From an uncultured Lachnospiraceae bacterium (GTDB lineage: Bacteria; Bacillota; Clostridia; Lachnospirales; Lachnospiraceae), in the NCBI GenBank assembly GCA_934899185.1, contig CAKXYI010000009.1, positions 26,944 through 90,943 on the forward strand: a DNA stretch of 64,000 nt, in the 5' to 3' direction. The notes below the pieces were generated by a model. The model searched no databases. It was not told the origin of the DNA and saw nothing but the letters and a program-made list of their open reading frames with translations. Of the stretch, positions 1-7,675 are shown piece by piece. How positions within the stretch are numbered: the first letter of the stretch is position 1; each line of letters opens with the position of its first letter. The position numbers and the translations under genes were made by a program.

Positions 1-145
1 TTCCCATGCTCATAACACCGAGCAATGATTTTGCATCTAAATATATGACGCCACTCTTTAAATCAATGGCTTCTGGACAAACGGATGCTGCCTGCACGAA
101 TTCTTGTACTTCTTTTTCGTCTCTAAGCATTACCTTCAGTTCCAT
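1..145 (-). CDS. HPr-like protein (Crh-like), 3' part outside window
   Basis: Only the first 48 codons are in the window; the gene continues past position 1. The visible end KSLLGVMSMG matches the segment around regulatory Ser46 of the PTS carrier HPr (KSIMGVMSLG). The N-terminal stretch that in HPr carries the phosphorylated His15 (consensus GxHARPA) is replaced by charged residues without histidine. Such short HPr relatives are known in Clostridia. By analogy to Crh it would act in regulation rather than phosphotransfer, which is inference. The ATG at 145 follows AGGAGTG at good distance. A good sigma-A promoter with a palindromic operator lies upstream. Confidence 0.75.
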   Translation of the reverse strand, partial: MELKVMLRDEKEVQEFVQAASVCPEAIDLKSGVIYLDAKSLLGVMSMG

Positions 146-191
146 TTTTTTCACTCCTTTTCACTAAAAAATCGCGAAACTCTATACAGTA

Positions 192-248
192 GAAACGTTT
201 CCAACGTTTCATTCGACCTATTAAAGCACAGACCTTATCGTTTGTCAA
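192..248 (-). promoter_or_regulatory. Promoter and cre/LacI-type operator of the HPr-like gene
   Basis: On the minus strand TTGACA (248-243) and TTTAAT (225-220) are separated by exactly 17 bp, a strong sigma-A promoter. Just downstream of the -10 box lies the perfect palindrome GAAACGTTTC (192-201), and its half AACGTTTC is repeated at 203-210. This resembles CcpA cre sites or LacI-family operators. Placed around +5 to +25 it would act as a roadblock to RNA polymerase. Confidence 0.6.
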
Positions 249-249
249 A

Positions 250-477
250 TCAGAAATTCGTGAAAAATATTAAGAATTCGGGTAATATTTACAGTATTCC
301 TTTGCAAGTTCTTCATCCTTTTGAATGACAAATGTCGCATCCTGTCGAACATTTAACACTTTGCACACATTTTACGCAATATTGCATAAAGAATCGATAT
401 GTTTTCCCATGTTTCTGTTTATCTTGTACAAAATTGTGTTTTTAACAAGATAATATCAAGAATTTCACGCCTTTTTA
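250..477. other. AT-rich non-coding stretch with two Spo0A-box-like sites
   Basis: This is the rest of the 332-bp gap between the HPr-like gene and the sirtuin gene. I see no convincing gene. TGTCGCA (333-339) and TGTCGAA (343-349) are two Spo0A-box-like heptamers exactly 10 bp apart on the plus strand. No clear terminator for the sirtuin gene was found. Confidence 0.35.
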
Positions 478-1230
478 TCAAAAAAGCGCGTCTTCCAAGG
501 CTGCAAAGACCTGCCCCATAGATGCCTCGATAAAGAGATCTTTCTCCGAGTTCAACTGCACATGCAATGGTTCTTTATTTATGACAATAAGATGTCCTCC
601 ACGGAACTCATAGACATAGGATGCCGCTGGATATACGTTTAAGGACGTGCCAGCCACAATCAAAGTGTCGGCTTTTCGGATCGCATCGACTGCCCCTCTG
701 ACTGCATCTTCCGGCAGTCCTTCCTCATACAAGGTGACCTGCGGGCGAATCATGCCTCCGCATTTTGGGCATCTGGGAATACCAGACGTCTCAAAAATAA
801 AATTCTCACCGACTTTTTCACCACAGGATGCACAATAATTTTTGTGGGTCGTCCCATGGATCTCATAGACACATTTCGATCCAGCCAACTGGTGCAGACC
901 GTCGATATTCTGTGTAACGATAGCATCCAATTTTCCAATTTCTTCCAACTTTGCCAGGACCCTGTGGGTGACATTTGGTACAAAGCCACGGCTATCCATC
1001 TTTTGCCGGTAAAACTCAAAGAAGACCTCCGGTTCTCTCATCAGACAGGTATGGCTCAAGAGATATTCCGGCTGATACTTGTCAAACTGCACATCATGCT
1101 GATTGTATAAGCCGTCCTTACTGCGGAAATCCGGGATGCCGCTCTCGGTCGATACACCCGCTCCACCAAAAAAGACAATATGTTCTGACTCCTTGATCCA
1201 TTCGATAAATTTTGCTATCAATGCTTCCAT
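478..1230 (-). CDS. cobB: NAD-dependent protein deacylase, Sir2 family
   Basis: A 250-residue cytoplasmic sirtuin that removes acyl groups from protein lysines using NAD+. The NAD-binding signature GAGVSTESGIPDFR is at about residues 23-36, followed by TQNIDGLH, the catalytic HGT motif near residue 125, two Cys pairs (CASC and CPKC) that bind structural zinc, and GTSLNVYPA in the second NAD-binding part. Length and motif order are those of bacterial class III/U sirtuins. The ATG at 1230 follows GGGAGTATTACC. It lies 15 bp downstream of the SufB/D gene and may be co-transcribed with it. Confidence 0.95.
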   Translation of the reverse strand: MEALIAKFIEWIKESEHIVFFGGAGVSTESGIPDFRSKDGLYNQHDVQFDKYQPEYLLSHTCLMREPEVFFEFYRQKMDSRGFVPNVTHRVLAKLEEIGKLDAIVTQNIDGLHQLAGSKCVYEIHGTTHKNYCASCGEKVGENFIFETSGIPRCPKCGGMIRPQVTLYEEGLPEDAVRGAVDAIRKADTLIVAGTSLNVYPAASYVYEFRGGHLIVINKEPLHVQLNSEKDLFIEASMGQVFAALEDALF

Positions 1231-1245
1231 GGTAATACTCCCGCT

Positions 1246-2169
1246 TTATTTTAGGAAACCGGAAATGATCTGCTCCTCGGCTTCTTCTTCTGTCAATCCT
1301 AAAGTCATCAGTTTGATCAACTGCTCCCCGGCGATTTTACCAATGGCTGCCTCGTGGATAAGGCTTGCCTCTGTCGTTGCCGCAGACAACTGCGGAGTGG
1401 CAAGCACATATGCCTGATCCATCAAGATGGAATCACACTCGGTATGCCCTGCACAGCGGTTGTTCCCATTTAAGGTAGAAGTATAATGCTGCTTGCTATG
1501 GTCTCTGGCAACCGTACGGCTGACGATATTGCAAGCACAGTCCTCTCCGTTGAGATCTGCCGTAAACTGTGCATCAGCATTCTGGTCGCCTGTCGTCATA
1601 ATGCTGTCATGAATCTCTAATTTAGCACGATCACATAAGTCTGCCTCTGTGATACGCAGTGTATCATCAATACCGGAGATCTGGGATGTCTCCATGATCA
1701 TCTCGGCATCTTCTTTTAAGTGAACGATGGTCGTTGGATTCATCAGACGCTTGCCTGTCGTCCCCGGATCTCCCTCACCGTAATGTTTTTCGATGTAGCG
1801 CACCTTAGCACCTTTTTCTACATAAAAAGTATGGATACCATCGTGACCGCTGTCCGCACTGCCACAGTTGTGGATACCACAACCGGCTACGATGGTCACA
1901 TCTGCGCCCTCGCCGATGAAGAAATCGTTATATACCATATCCTTTAAGCCCGCCTGTGAAACCACAACCGGGATATGCACGCTCTCATTCTTGGTGCCCG
2001 GCTTGATGATAATGTCAATGCCCGGCTTGTCCTCTTTTGTGACAATATCAATATTGGCTGTTGTATTTCTGGCAGAGGATGCGCCATTGGTACGGATATT
2101 GTAAGCCCCCACCGGAAGCGCGTCAAGACCGGCAACTTCCTTTAAGATATTCTGTTCTATCGTTCCCAC
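1246..2169 (-). CDS. SufB/SufD-type Fe-S assembly scaffold
   Basis: A 307-residue SufBD-family protein, much shorter than classical SufB (about 470 residues). It has the repetitive beta-helix core (for example GCGIHNCGSADSGHDG, with His and Cys residues typical of this short form) and a C-terminal half resembling the SufB core. With the adjacent ATPase it forms a two-component SUF system; no SufS, SufU or full-length SufB is nearby. The GTG start at 2169 is preceded by GGAGG at 9 nt. The gene starts 4 bp after sufC, so the two are surely co-transcribed. Precise role as scaffold is inferred from the family. Confidence 0.85.
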   Translation of the reverse strand: MGTIEQNILKEVAGLDALPVGAYNIRTNGASSARNTTANIDIVTKEDKPGIDIIIKPGTKNESVHIPVVVSQAGLKDMVYNDFFIGEGADVTIVAGCGIHNCGSADSGHDGIHTFYVEKGAKVRYIEKHYGEGDPGTTGKRLMNPTTIVHLKEDAEMIMETSQISGIDDTLRITEADLCDRAKLEIHDSIMTTGDQNADAQFTADLNGEDCACNIVSRTVARDHSKQHYTSTLNGNNRCAGHTECDSILMDQAYVLATPQLSAATTEASLIHEAAIGKIAGEQLIKLMTLGLTEEEAEEQIISGFLK

Positions 2170-2173
2170 GTCC

Positions 2174-2899
2174 TTAGTCCTCCTTCATCTTTTCTGTCAG
2201 TACACTACAGGTCGAACTCGGTATTCCCATGATCTTTGGCAGCACCTTGTCCCTGGTATCGTACATTTCAACCTTGCCATCTTTTAAGTAAAGAACCTTG
2301 TCCGCAATGTCCAAAATTCTCTCCTGATGGCTGATGATGAGGATGTTTCCATCACTGGCTGCCACCATCTTTTCAAAGACATGGATGAGTTTCTGGAAAC
2401 TCCACAGGTCAATCCCAGCCTCCGGCTCGTCAAACAATGTCAGATCGGAATTTCTAGCAAATGCCATAGCGATCTCGATACGCTTCAACTCACCACCGGA
2501 AAGACTGCCATCCAGATCTCGGTTGATATAATCCTTGGCACAAAGTCCTACCTCAGACAAGAGATCACAAAGTTCGCTGACTGTCGCGTCCTTTCCTGCT
2601 GCCAATGACATGAGGTCTTTGATCGTCAATCCCTTAAAACGGACCGGTTGCTGGAAAGCATAAGAAATCCCATGGTTGGCGCGGTCGGTAATGGACCAGT
2701 CAGTAATATCTTCTCCATTTAAAAGGATCCGTCCTTGACTTGGCTTATTGATTCCCGCAATAACCTTCGCCAGTGTTGACTTTCCACTACCGTTTGGTCC
2801 TGTAATCACAACAAAATGATCCTCGATGGTCGCATTGATATGATCTAAAATCAATTTGCCATCTTCGGTCTCATAACAAATATCCTGTAACTCTAACAC
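2174..2899 (-). CDS. sufC: Fe-S cluster assembly ATPase SufC
   Basis: A 241-residue ABC-type ATPase without membrane segments. Walker A is GPNGSGKS (about residues 34-41), the ABC signature is LSGGELKR, and Walker B ends LTLFDEPEAG; a switch histidine follows in ISHQE. In SUF systems SufC binds and reshapes the SufB/D scaffold. The partner is the next gene downstream. The GTG start at 2899 follows GAGGAG at 9 nt. A REP-like hairpin lies 22 bp upstream and would be in the leader of the mRNA. Confidence 0.93.
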   Translation of the reverse strand: MLELQDICYETEDGKLILDHINATIEDHFVVITGPNGSGKSTLAKVIAGINKPSQGRILLNGEDITDWSITDRANHGISYAFQQPVRFKGLTIKDLMSLAAGKDATVSELCDLLSEVGLCAKDYINRDLDGSLSGGELKRIEIAMAFARNSDLTLFDEPEAGIDLWSFQKLIHVFEKMVAASDGNILIISHQERILDIADKVLYLKDGKVEMYDTRDKVLPKIMGIPSSTCSVLTEKMKED

Positions 2900-2920
2900 T
2901 TCTTATATCTCCTCTTCTCG

Positions 2921-2954
2921 CAGGGACGTTCTTTTTCCATAATGAGTGTCCCTG
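2921..2954 (+). repeat. REP-like hairpin repeat, copy 1
   Basis: CAGGGACGTTC pairs with GAGTGTCCCTG across a 12-nt loop. On the plus strand the 11-bp stem includes two G-U wobbles; on the minus strand these become A-C mismatches. The same core recurs at 17124-17166 and 43381-43430 in the same orientation. No T tract follows here, so it is not an obvious terminator. Confidence 0.7.
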
Positions 2955-2983
2955 TAACACCCGAAGATATATTACCACATAAA

Positions 2984-3081
2984 GATAGGAAATACACCCT
3001 TTTTATGCCTTTTTTTACGTCCATGTCCTGTATTTTATACATTTCCGTATTCCTATATGCATATAGGGTGTACTTCCTATC
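2984..3081. repeat. 98-bp inverted repeat between GH31 gene and sufC
   Basis: A 17-bp arm (2984-3000) matches the complement of 3065-3081 at 16 of 17 positions. The right arm overlaps a perfect 16-bp palindrome CCTATATGCATATAGG (3052-3067). It may be the terminator region of the GH31 gene or a small mobile-element remnant. A T-rich stretch follows the minus-strand arm only weakly. Confidence 0.55.
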
Positions 3082-3108
3082 ATCTACTGAATCACTATGA
3101 AATTGAAA

Positions 3109-5163
3109 TTAAATCTGTATACGATACTCTACATTTCCATGCACATGATAAACAGCATCGTCCGCACCTATTACCCGAACCACAATGCTCTCCGTAACAG
3201 AACTTTCATCCTTTGTGATAAAGATCTCTGTACCATCCTCTGTCTTTTGCATAGAAAAATCAATGCCTCCTGTTTCATCTTCCATGCGATACTTTCCTTC
3301 TCCGGCATAAAAACGCACTTCCAAAGACTGGAATTCCTGATTGTTATCCTTTGCATCGGTAAGAAGCGGTATGATACCGCCTTCCTTGACAAAAACCGGA
3401 ATGCGGTCAAGAGGAACAAAAAGTTCATATGTATGATTTCCCGCAAACGTCTCACCGGTAAAGAAATCCGTCCATTTGCCTTCCGGAAGCCAGACACTCA
3501 CCGGCGCCAGACCTTCTTTGTTTCGCTTGGTCACAACCGGAGCTACGATCATTTCAGTACCAAAATAATACTGGTTCTTCGCTTCATAGGCTTCCTTACA
3601 ATCATGCAGATAATACATCGGCATAACAAGCGGCATACCATCTCTTGCCGTTCTTACATTAGCCGTATACAAATATGGAAGCAGACGATGACGTAATTGT
3701 AAGAATTTCGTCACAATTTTTTCTGCCTCTTGTCCATAAAGCCATGGTTCCTTGCTCCATTTATCCCGTGTAGAATGCAAACGGTTAATAGGAGAAAATA
3801 CGCCAAGTTCTACCCAACGGGTATAAAGTTCCGGATTGCCTTTGCTTCCCATATGACCGCCAATGTCATGTGACCACCAGCTATAGCCGGTATTGGATGC
3901 TGCAATGGTAAAATATGGCTGATAGGCAAGGCTCTTCCAACGCACAAAGGTATCTCCGGAAAAGCCTAGCGGATACCGGTGTGAGCCACAACCTGCATAA
4001 CGGGAAAGAATAAGCGCTGTCCGTCCATCACGTCCGGCATCCATCATATGATAATGATTGAGCAGCCATAAGGGATCTAAGCCTTTTTGACTGGACTTTC
4101 GTCCCTGCTGCCAGTCAATCCACCAAAAATCCACGCCCTCTTCTTCATAAGGGTGCAACACCAGATCAAAATAGGAATCCACAAAAGTCCGGTTGGTAAA
4201 ATCAAATTCTACAGGCTCTTTACTCGCCGGGTCAATACCATTCGCCTTCGCCATGGCAGGGTACTGTTTTTCAAAATAACGGATGCCATCATGAGGATGT
4301 AAATTCATGGTAATGGCAAGCCCCCGCTCCTTCAAATCACGGAAAAACTGCTTATAATCCGGGAATAATCCGGTATCAAAAGTATACCCTGTCCAGCCCT
4401 TTCCCCAGAATTTACTATGGGTCGTTGCATCCTTTGGCACATTTTTTACCAGATGCCAATCCATATCAATGGTAGCTACAGTAAGGGGAATTCCTTTCTT
4501 TTGAAACTTATCCATAAGATCAATATATTCCTGCTGCCTGTATGCATAGTAACGGGACCACCAGTTACCCAGCGCATACTTTGGCAAAAGCGGTGTAAAT
4601 CCCGTCAGTCCGTAAAACTCGCGCAGACCGCCCAGATAATCTTTGCCAAAAGCTAAAATATATCGGTCAACATCGCCTTCTTTTCGGGCAGACAAAGTAC
4701 CGTTTTCTTCCAGAAGATAAGACGCAGAATCATCAATTTCTGCCACTCCTTCCAAAGAGAATATGCTGTCCGACAATTTAACCTTTCCTTTGTTCTCGCC
4801 AAATAAAATACGGTCGCCCAAGCCATTATCCAATGTACGGAAAGTACCACCCATCAGATGCACCTGATGACTGTCCACCCAGTAGTCCTCTAACTTAACG
4901 GACACAAGCAGGGTCTCCTTATCCACATGAAAGACCCGGTCTGCCGTCGTCACCTCAATATCCAGCATATTGTCCTTTACCGAAAAAGTTGGATTGCCAA
5001 AATCTCGATGCATGATCTTTTGCGTCGCCAGATCCGCAAAGGCATCTCCTTCCACACGCTCCACCCGCAAAATATGATCTGTGATGACGCTCAGCCGGAT
5101 CTGACCGCTCACATAGGTCTTATTTTCTGCAATCGGTGCAGCCTTCACATAAAAACGATCCAT
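3109..5163 (-). CDS. Glycoside hydrolase family 31 (alpha-glucosidase/alpha-xylosidase type)
   Basis: A 684-residue enzyme with no signal peptide, so it probably acts on imported oligosaccharides. The GH31 nucleophile aspartate is in WWIDWQQG (about residue 350) and the acid/base aspartate in GFSGDT (about residue 404). An N-terminal beta-sandwich, a TIM barrel and C-terminal beta domains fit the length. The longer frame begins at 5181, but the ATG at 5163 has GGGAGG 8 nt upstream and is preferred. Substrate cannot be fixed from motifs; alpha-glucoside or alpha-xyloside are likely. A palindromic operator overlaps the promoter. Confidence 0.92.
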   Translation of the reverse strand: MDRFYVKAAPIAENKTYVSGQIRLSVITDHILRVERVEGDAFADLATQKIMHRDFGNPTFSVKDNMLDIEVTTADRVFHVDKETLLVSVKLEDYWVDSHQVHLMGGTFRTLDNGLGDRILFGENKGKVKLSDSIFSLEGVAEIDDSASYLLEENGTLSARKEGDVDRYILAFGKDYLGGLREFYGLTGFTPLLPKYALGNWWSRYYAYRQQEYIDLMDKFQKKGIPLTVATIDMDWHLVKNVPKDATTHSKFWGKGWTGYTFDTGLFPDYKQFFRDLKERGLAITMNLHPHDGIRYFEKQYPAMAKANGIDPASKEPVEFDFTNRTFVDSYFDLVLHPYEEEGVDFWWIDWQQGRKSSQKGLDPLWLLNHYHMMDAGRDGRTALILSRYAGCGSHRYPLGFSGDTFVRWKSLAYQPYFTIAASNTGYSWWSHDIGGHMGSKGNPELYTRWVELGVFSPINRLHSTRDKWSKEPWLYGQEAEKIVTKFLQLRHRLLPYLYTANVRTARDGMPLVMPMYYLHDCKEAYEAKNQYYFGTEMIVAPVVTKRNKEGLAPVSVWLPEGKWTDFFTGETFAGNHTYELFVPLDRIPVFVKEGGIIPLLTDAKDNNQEFQSLEVRFYAGEGKYRMEDETGGIDFSMQKTEDGTEIFITKDESSVTESIVVRVIGADDAVYHVHGNVEYRIQI

Positions 5164-5184
5164 AGAAAAAACCTCCCGCACTCT

Positions 5185-5210
5185 AAGTTGTCATAATTAT
5201 ACCACAACTT
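5185..5210 (-). promoter_or_regulatory. Operator overlapping the -10 box of the GH31 gene
   Basis: AAGTTGT (5185-5191) and ACAACTT (5204-5210) form a perfect 7-bp inverted repeat with a 12-bp centre. On the minus strand the centre contains TATAAT, a perfect -10 box 22-27 bp before the gene start. Partly matching outer arms (5172-5181 and 5211-5220) extend the symmetry. A repressor dimer would cover the -10 box; the regulator is not in the window. Confidence 0.5.
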
Positions 5211-5259
5211 GTGCGAGAGGTTACTATTTTTCAGACATTTCCCTGTCAGATAAGGAGAT

Positions 5260-5463
5260 TTATCTTGCCTTTTTTGCATAACGAAATGCAATCGCAAAAA
5301 TCATGACAATCCCCCAGGCTAAGAACAATTCTCCAAACAGGCGAAACCACTCTACCGGAAGCCAGAACTGCCAGATCAGACCATCTGCGATCCAGCCCAC
5401 GATCTCTATGCCAAGCAGAACGGCAAGAATTCTTTTCCATTTCTGTATAAATGTACCTTGCAT
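5260..5463 (-). CDS. Small membrane protein, unknown
   Basis: 67 residues with a basic N-terminus and two likely membrane helices (about residues 12-32 and 38-60), ending in a basic tail. It starts 12 bp after the MFS transporter gene, with GAGGAG 8 nt before the ATG, so it is probably co-transcribed with it. I do not recognise the family. It may assist the transporter, which is only a guess from position. Confidence 0.65.
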   Translation of the reverse strand: MQGTFIQKWKRILAVLLGIEIVGWIADGLIWQFWLPVEWFRLFGELFLAWGIVMIFAIAFRYAKKAR

Positions 5464-5475
5464 GCCACTACTCCT

Positions 5476-6771
5476 CTATACCGCAGACTGCTTGAGGGCA
5501 TCTGCCGTGCCAGGTTCGATACTGACGCTCTCTTCCTTGGTGACTGCCACAGATTTCTTAAATAGAAAGAAACCAAGGATAAAGAGGATCACCAGTGATC
5601 CCACACCTACATTCGCACTTCCGGTCAACTGGCTGGCTACCGACACCAGCATGGTTCCGATAAAAGAAGCCCCTTTTCCGCAAATATCATAAAGCCCAAA
5701 ATATTCTCCGGATTTTTCCGGTGGAATAATTTTTGCAAAATGTGATCTGGACAGTGCCTGAATACCACCTTGGAACATACCAACACAGACAGCCAGTACC
5801 CAGAACTTCCACTGTGAATCTAAGAAAAATGCAAAAACAGCAATTACGGTATATGCTGCGATACATATTGGAATCAATTTTCCGGATTCCTGCTTCTGTG
5901 ACAATCTTCCAAAAACAAGTGCCGATGGAAATGCAACAATCTGTGTTACCAAAAGTGCTAAAAGAAGTCCTGTCGTATCCAGTCCCAGTGCTGTTCCATA
6001 CGCCGTTGCCATATCTATAATTGTATAAACGCCATCAATATAGCAGAAAAATGCCATGAGGAATAAAAAGACTGCTTTTTCATCCTTCATACCCACAAGT
6101 GTTTTACCCAAACGCTGAAAACTTCCTTTTACAATCCCCTGCTCTTTTTTAACGTAATACACCTGTCTATAATTTTTTAACAAAGGCAGTGTCAAAACCA
6201 CCCACCATACAGCCGTAATCATAAACGCCAACGTCATCGCATGCATCTGTGAAAGACCTAATTTTTCACCAAACAAAACCAATAACAATCCAAGGACAAA
6301 TGGGATACAGCTTCCAATATAGCCCCATGCAAATCCACGCGAAGATACATCATCCATACGTTCTTCTGTGGTAACGTCGTTGATCATAGAATCATAAAAT
6401 ACAAGACTGGCGGAATAACCACATTTTGCAACAATAAAAATAATCAAAAATACCAGCCATGATGAAGTCATACCCAACATGCAGCAGCCAATAGCACCAA
6501 TTACCAGACTACCGATAAAAATCGGTTTTTTATAACCTTTAAAATCAGTTATGGTTCCCAGCACCGGTCCTAAAAATGCAACAATCACCGTTACAATCGA
6601 GGTTGCATATCCCCAATAAGCAAGGTACTGTACGTCGGAAAGACCAGCATTTTCTGATATCGCATTAAAATAAATAGGAAATAAAGTAGACACCAGTAAT
6701 GTGAACGCAGAATTGCCCACATCATATAAGACCCATGACTTTTCCAGTTTCGTTAATTTCAGTTTATCCAT
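5476..6771 (-). CDS. MFS transporter, UMF1 (Atg22-like) family
   Basis: 431 residues with about twelve hydrophobic segments. The N-terminus WVLYDVGNSAFTLLVSTLFP is the hallmark of UMF1/Atg22-like permeases; these usually export or import amino acids or other small solutes, but the substrate of this one is unknown. AAGGAG lies 11 nt before the ATG. The small membrane protein gene follows directly. Confidence 0.88.
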   Translation of the reverse strand: MDKLKLTKLEKSWVLYDVGNSAFTLLVSTLFPIYFNAISENAGLSDVQYLAYWGYATSIVTVIVAFLGPVLGTITDFKGYKKPIFIGSLVIGAIGCCMLGMTSSWLVFLIIFIVAKCGYSASLVFYDSMINDVTTEERMDDVSSRGFAWGYIGSCIPFVLGLLLVLFGEKLGLSQMHAMTLAFMITAVWWVVLTLPLLKNYRQVYYVKKEQGIVKGSFQRLGKTLVGMKDEKAVFLFLMAFFCYIDGVYTIIDMATAYGTALGLDTTGLLLALLVTQIVAFPSALVFGRLSQKQESGKLIPICIAAYTVIAVFAFFLDSQWKFWVLAVCVGMFQGGIQALSRSHFAKIIPPEKSGEYFGLYDICGKGASFIGTMLVSVASQLTGSANVGVGSLVILFILGFFLFKKSVAVTKEESVSIEPGTADALKQSAV

Positions 6772-6871
6772 TTTTACTTTCTACTCCTTTTCGTGCATCA
6801 TCCATACACATTGTTCATTGCTATGAGAAGGAATGATGTCATGCCAGCACCTTCCCTCTCATAACAAGACA

Positions 6872-6900
6872 ATTATAAAAGCACCCCGAAGGGTGCTTCT
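6872..6900 (-). terminator. Terminator of the phospholipase-like gene
   Basis: On the minus strand AAGCACCC, a TTCG tetraloop region and GGGTGCTT are followed by TTTATAATT. It lies 13 bp after the stop codon of the gene at 6913-7533. Confidence 0.8.
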
Positions 6901-6912
6901 ATCGAAAATTCG

Positions 6913-7533
6913 TTAAAAAAATGTTAACTGTCTGTAAAATCGCGGCAGGCGATATACGCTCCATGTTGGGAAATCCCATAAGATCCTGCCAACGTATTGG
7001 GGTCTGTCAGCATAACAGAGGGTCGCTGCCAAGACCATGGATGAAATATATAAAAGATCGATCTCTAGGGATGGGTACAGGTCTGCGTAAGTATCATGAT
7101 GCTCATGCAGGGTCTTGACATCAAAGGTAGGTAAGACCATCTTTTGAAATGGGATCTGTTCTAACAGGCATTTGTGCAAAGCACTTTCATACTGCACATG
7201 CTCGGCAAGACTGCCTGTAAAATAGCCATTGTGCACATGGGTAAAACTGTCTGCGATGTAATGGGTCAACTTGCCCAGACGGTAAAAATAGATCCCTCCA
7301 CCCGGCGTCGACCGTTCCAGTTTTTTGATCAGATGATCCATGGTCTGACTGCTGTTCTCATAATTGTGTCCGAAAAACTTTTTATTACCTTTCCATCCAT
7401 GCAGATAGGTGACCTTGTTGACATCCGGTGCAATTGCCCCATATATGTATGCATTTTTTTCCAGCATGGAAAAACCTCGCAGATACTGCCCTGCGATATG
7501 TTCTGCCAGATATTTGTGACTCAATGTTTTCAT
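6913..7533 (-). CDS. Zinc-dependent phospholipase C-like protein
   Basis: 206 residues resembling the Zn_dep_PLPC family: an early His-rich helix (LSHKYLAEHI), APDVN, then HNYENSSQTMDH, THYIADSFTHVHNG and LAEHVQYESALH supply the His/Asp ligands typical of the trinuclear zinc site. No signal peptide is visible, so this is an intracellular member and not a secreted toxin-like enzyme. The substrate is unknown. It has its own terminator downstream. Confidence 0.82.
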   Translation of the reverse strand: MKTLSHKYLAEHIAGQYLRGFSMLEKNAYIYGAIAPDVNKVTYLHGWKGNKKFFGHNYENSSQTMDHLIKKLERSTPGGGIYFYRLGKLTHYIADSFTHVHNGYFTGSLAEHVQYESALHKCLLEQIPFQKMVLPTFDVKTLHEHHDTYADLYPSLEIDLLYISSMVLAATLCYADRPQYVGRILWDFPTWSVYRLPRFYRQLTFF

Positions 7534-7675
7534 TTACGCTTTGCATCCCTTTCACACTGCGCCCAGTCCCGCGCTCATCTTTTCTCTTTTTACCTTACAT
7601 ATACCATTATCCACGTTCTCTGTAAAAAAGATACCACCTTTTGTGTAAAAGTCATGTTATTTCTGTGAACAGATG

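Noticed and set aside
3097..3696. A 199-codon plus-strand reading frame
   Set aside because: Antisense to the clear GH31 gene and without domain or Shine-Dalgarno support.
5246..5440. A 64-codon minus-strand frame overlapping the small membrane protein
   Set aside because: Different frame, no Shine-Dalgarno site, and no hydrophobic pattern, unlike the frame at 5260-5463.
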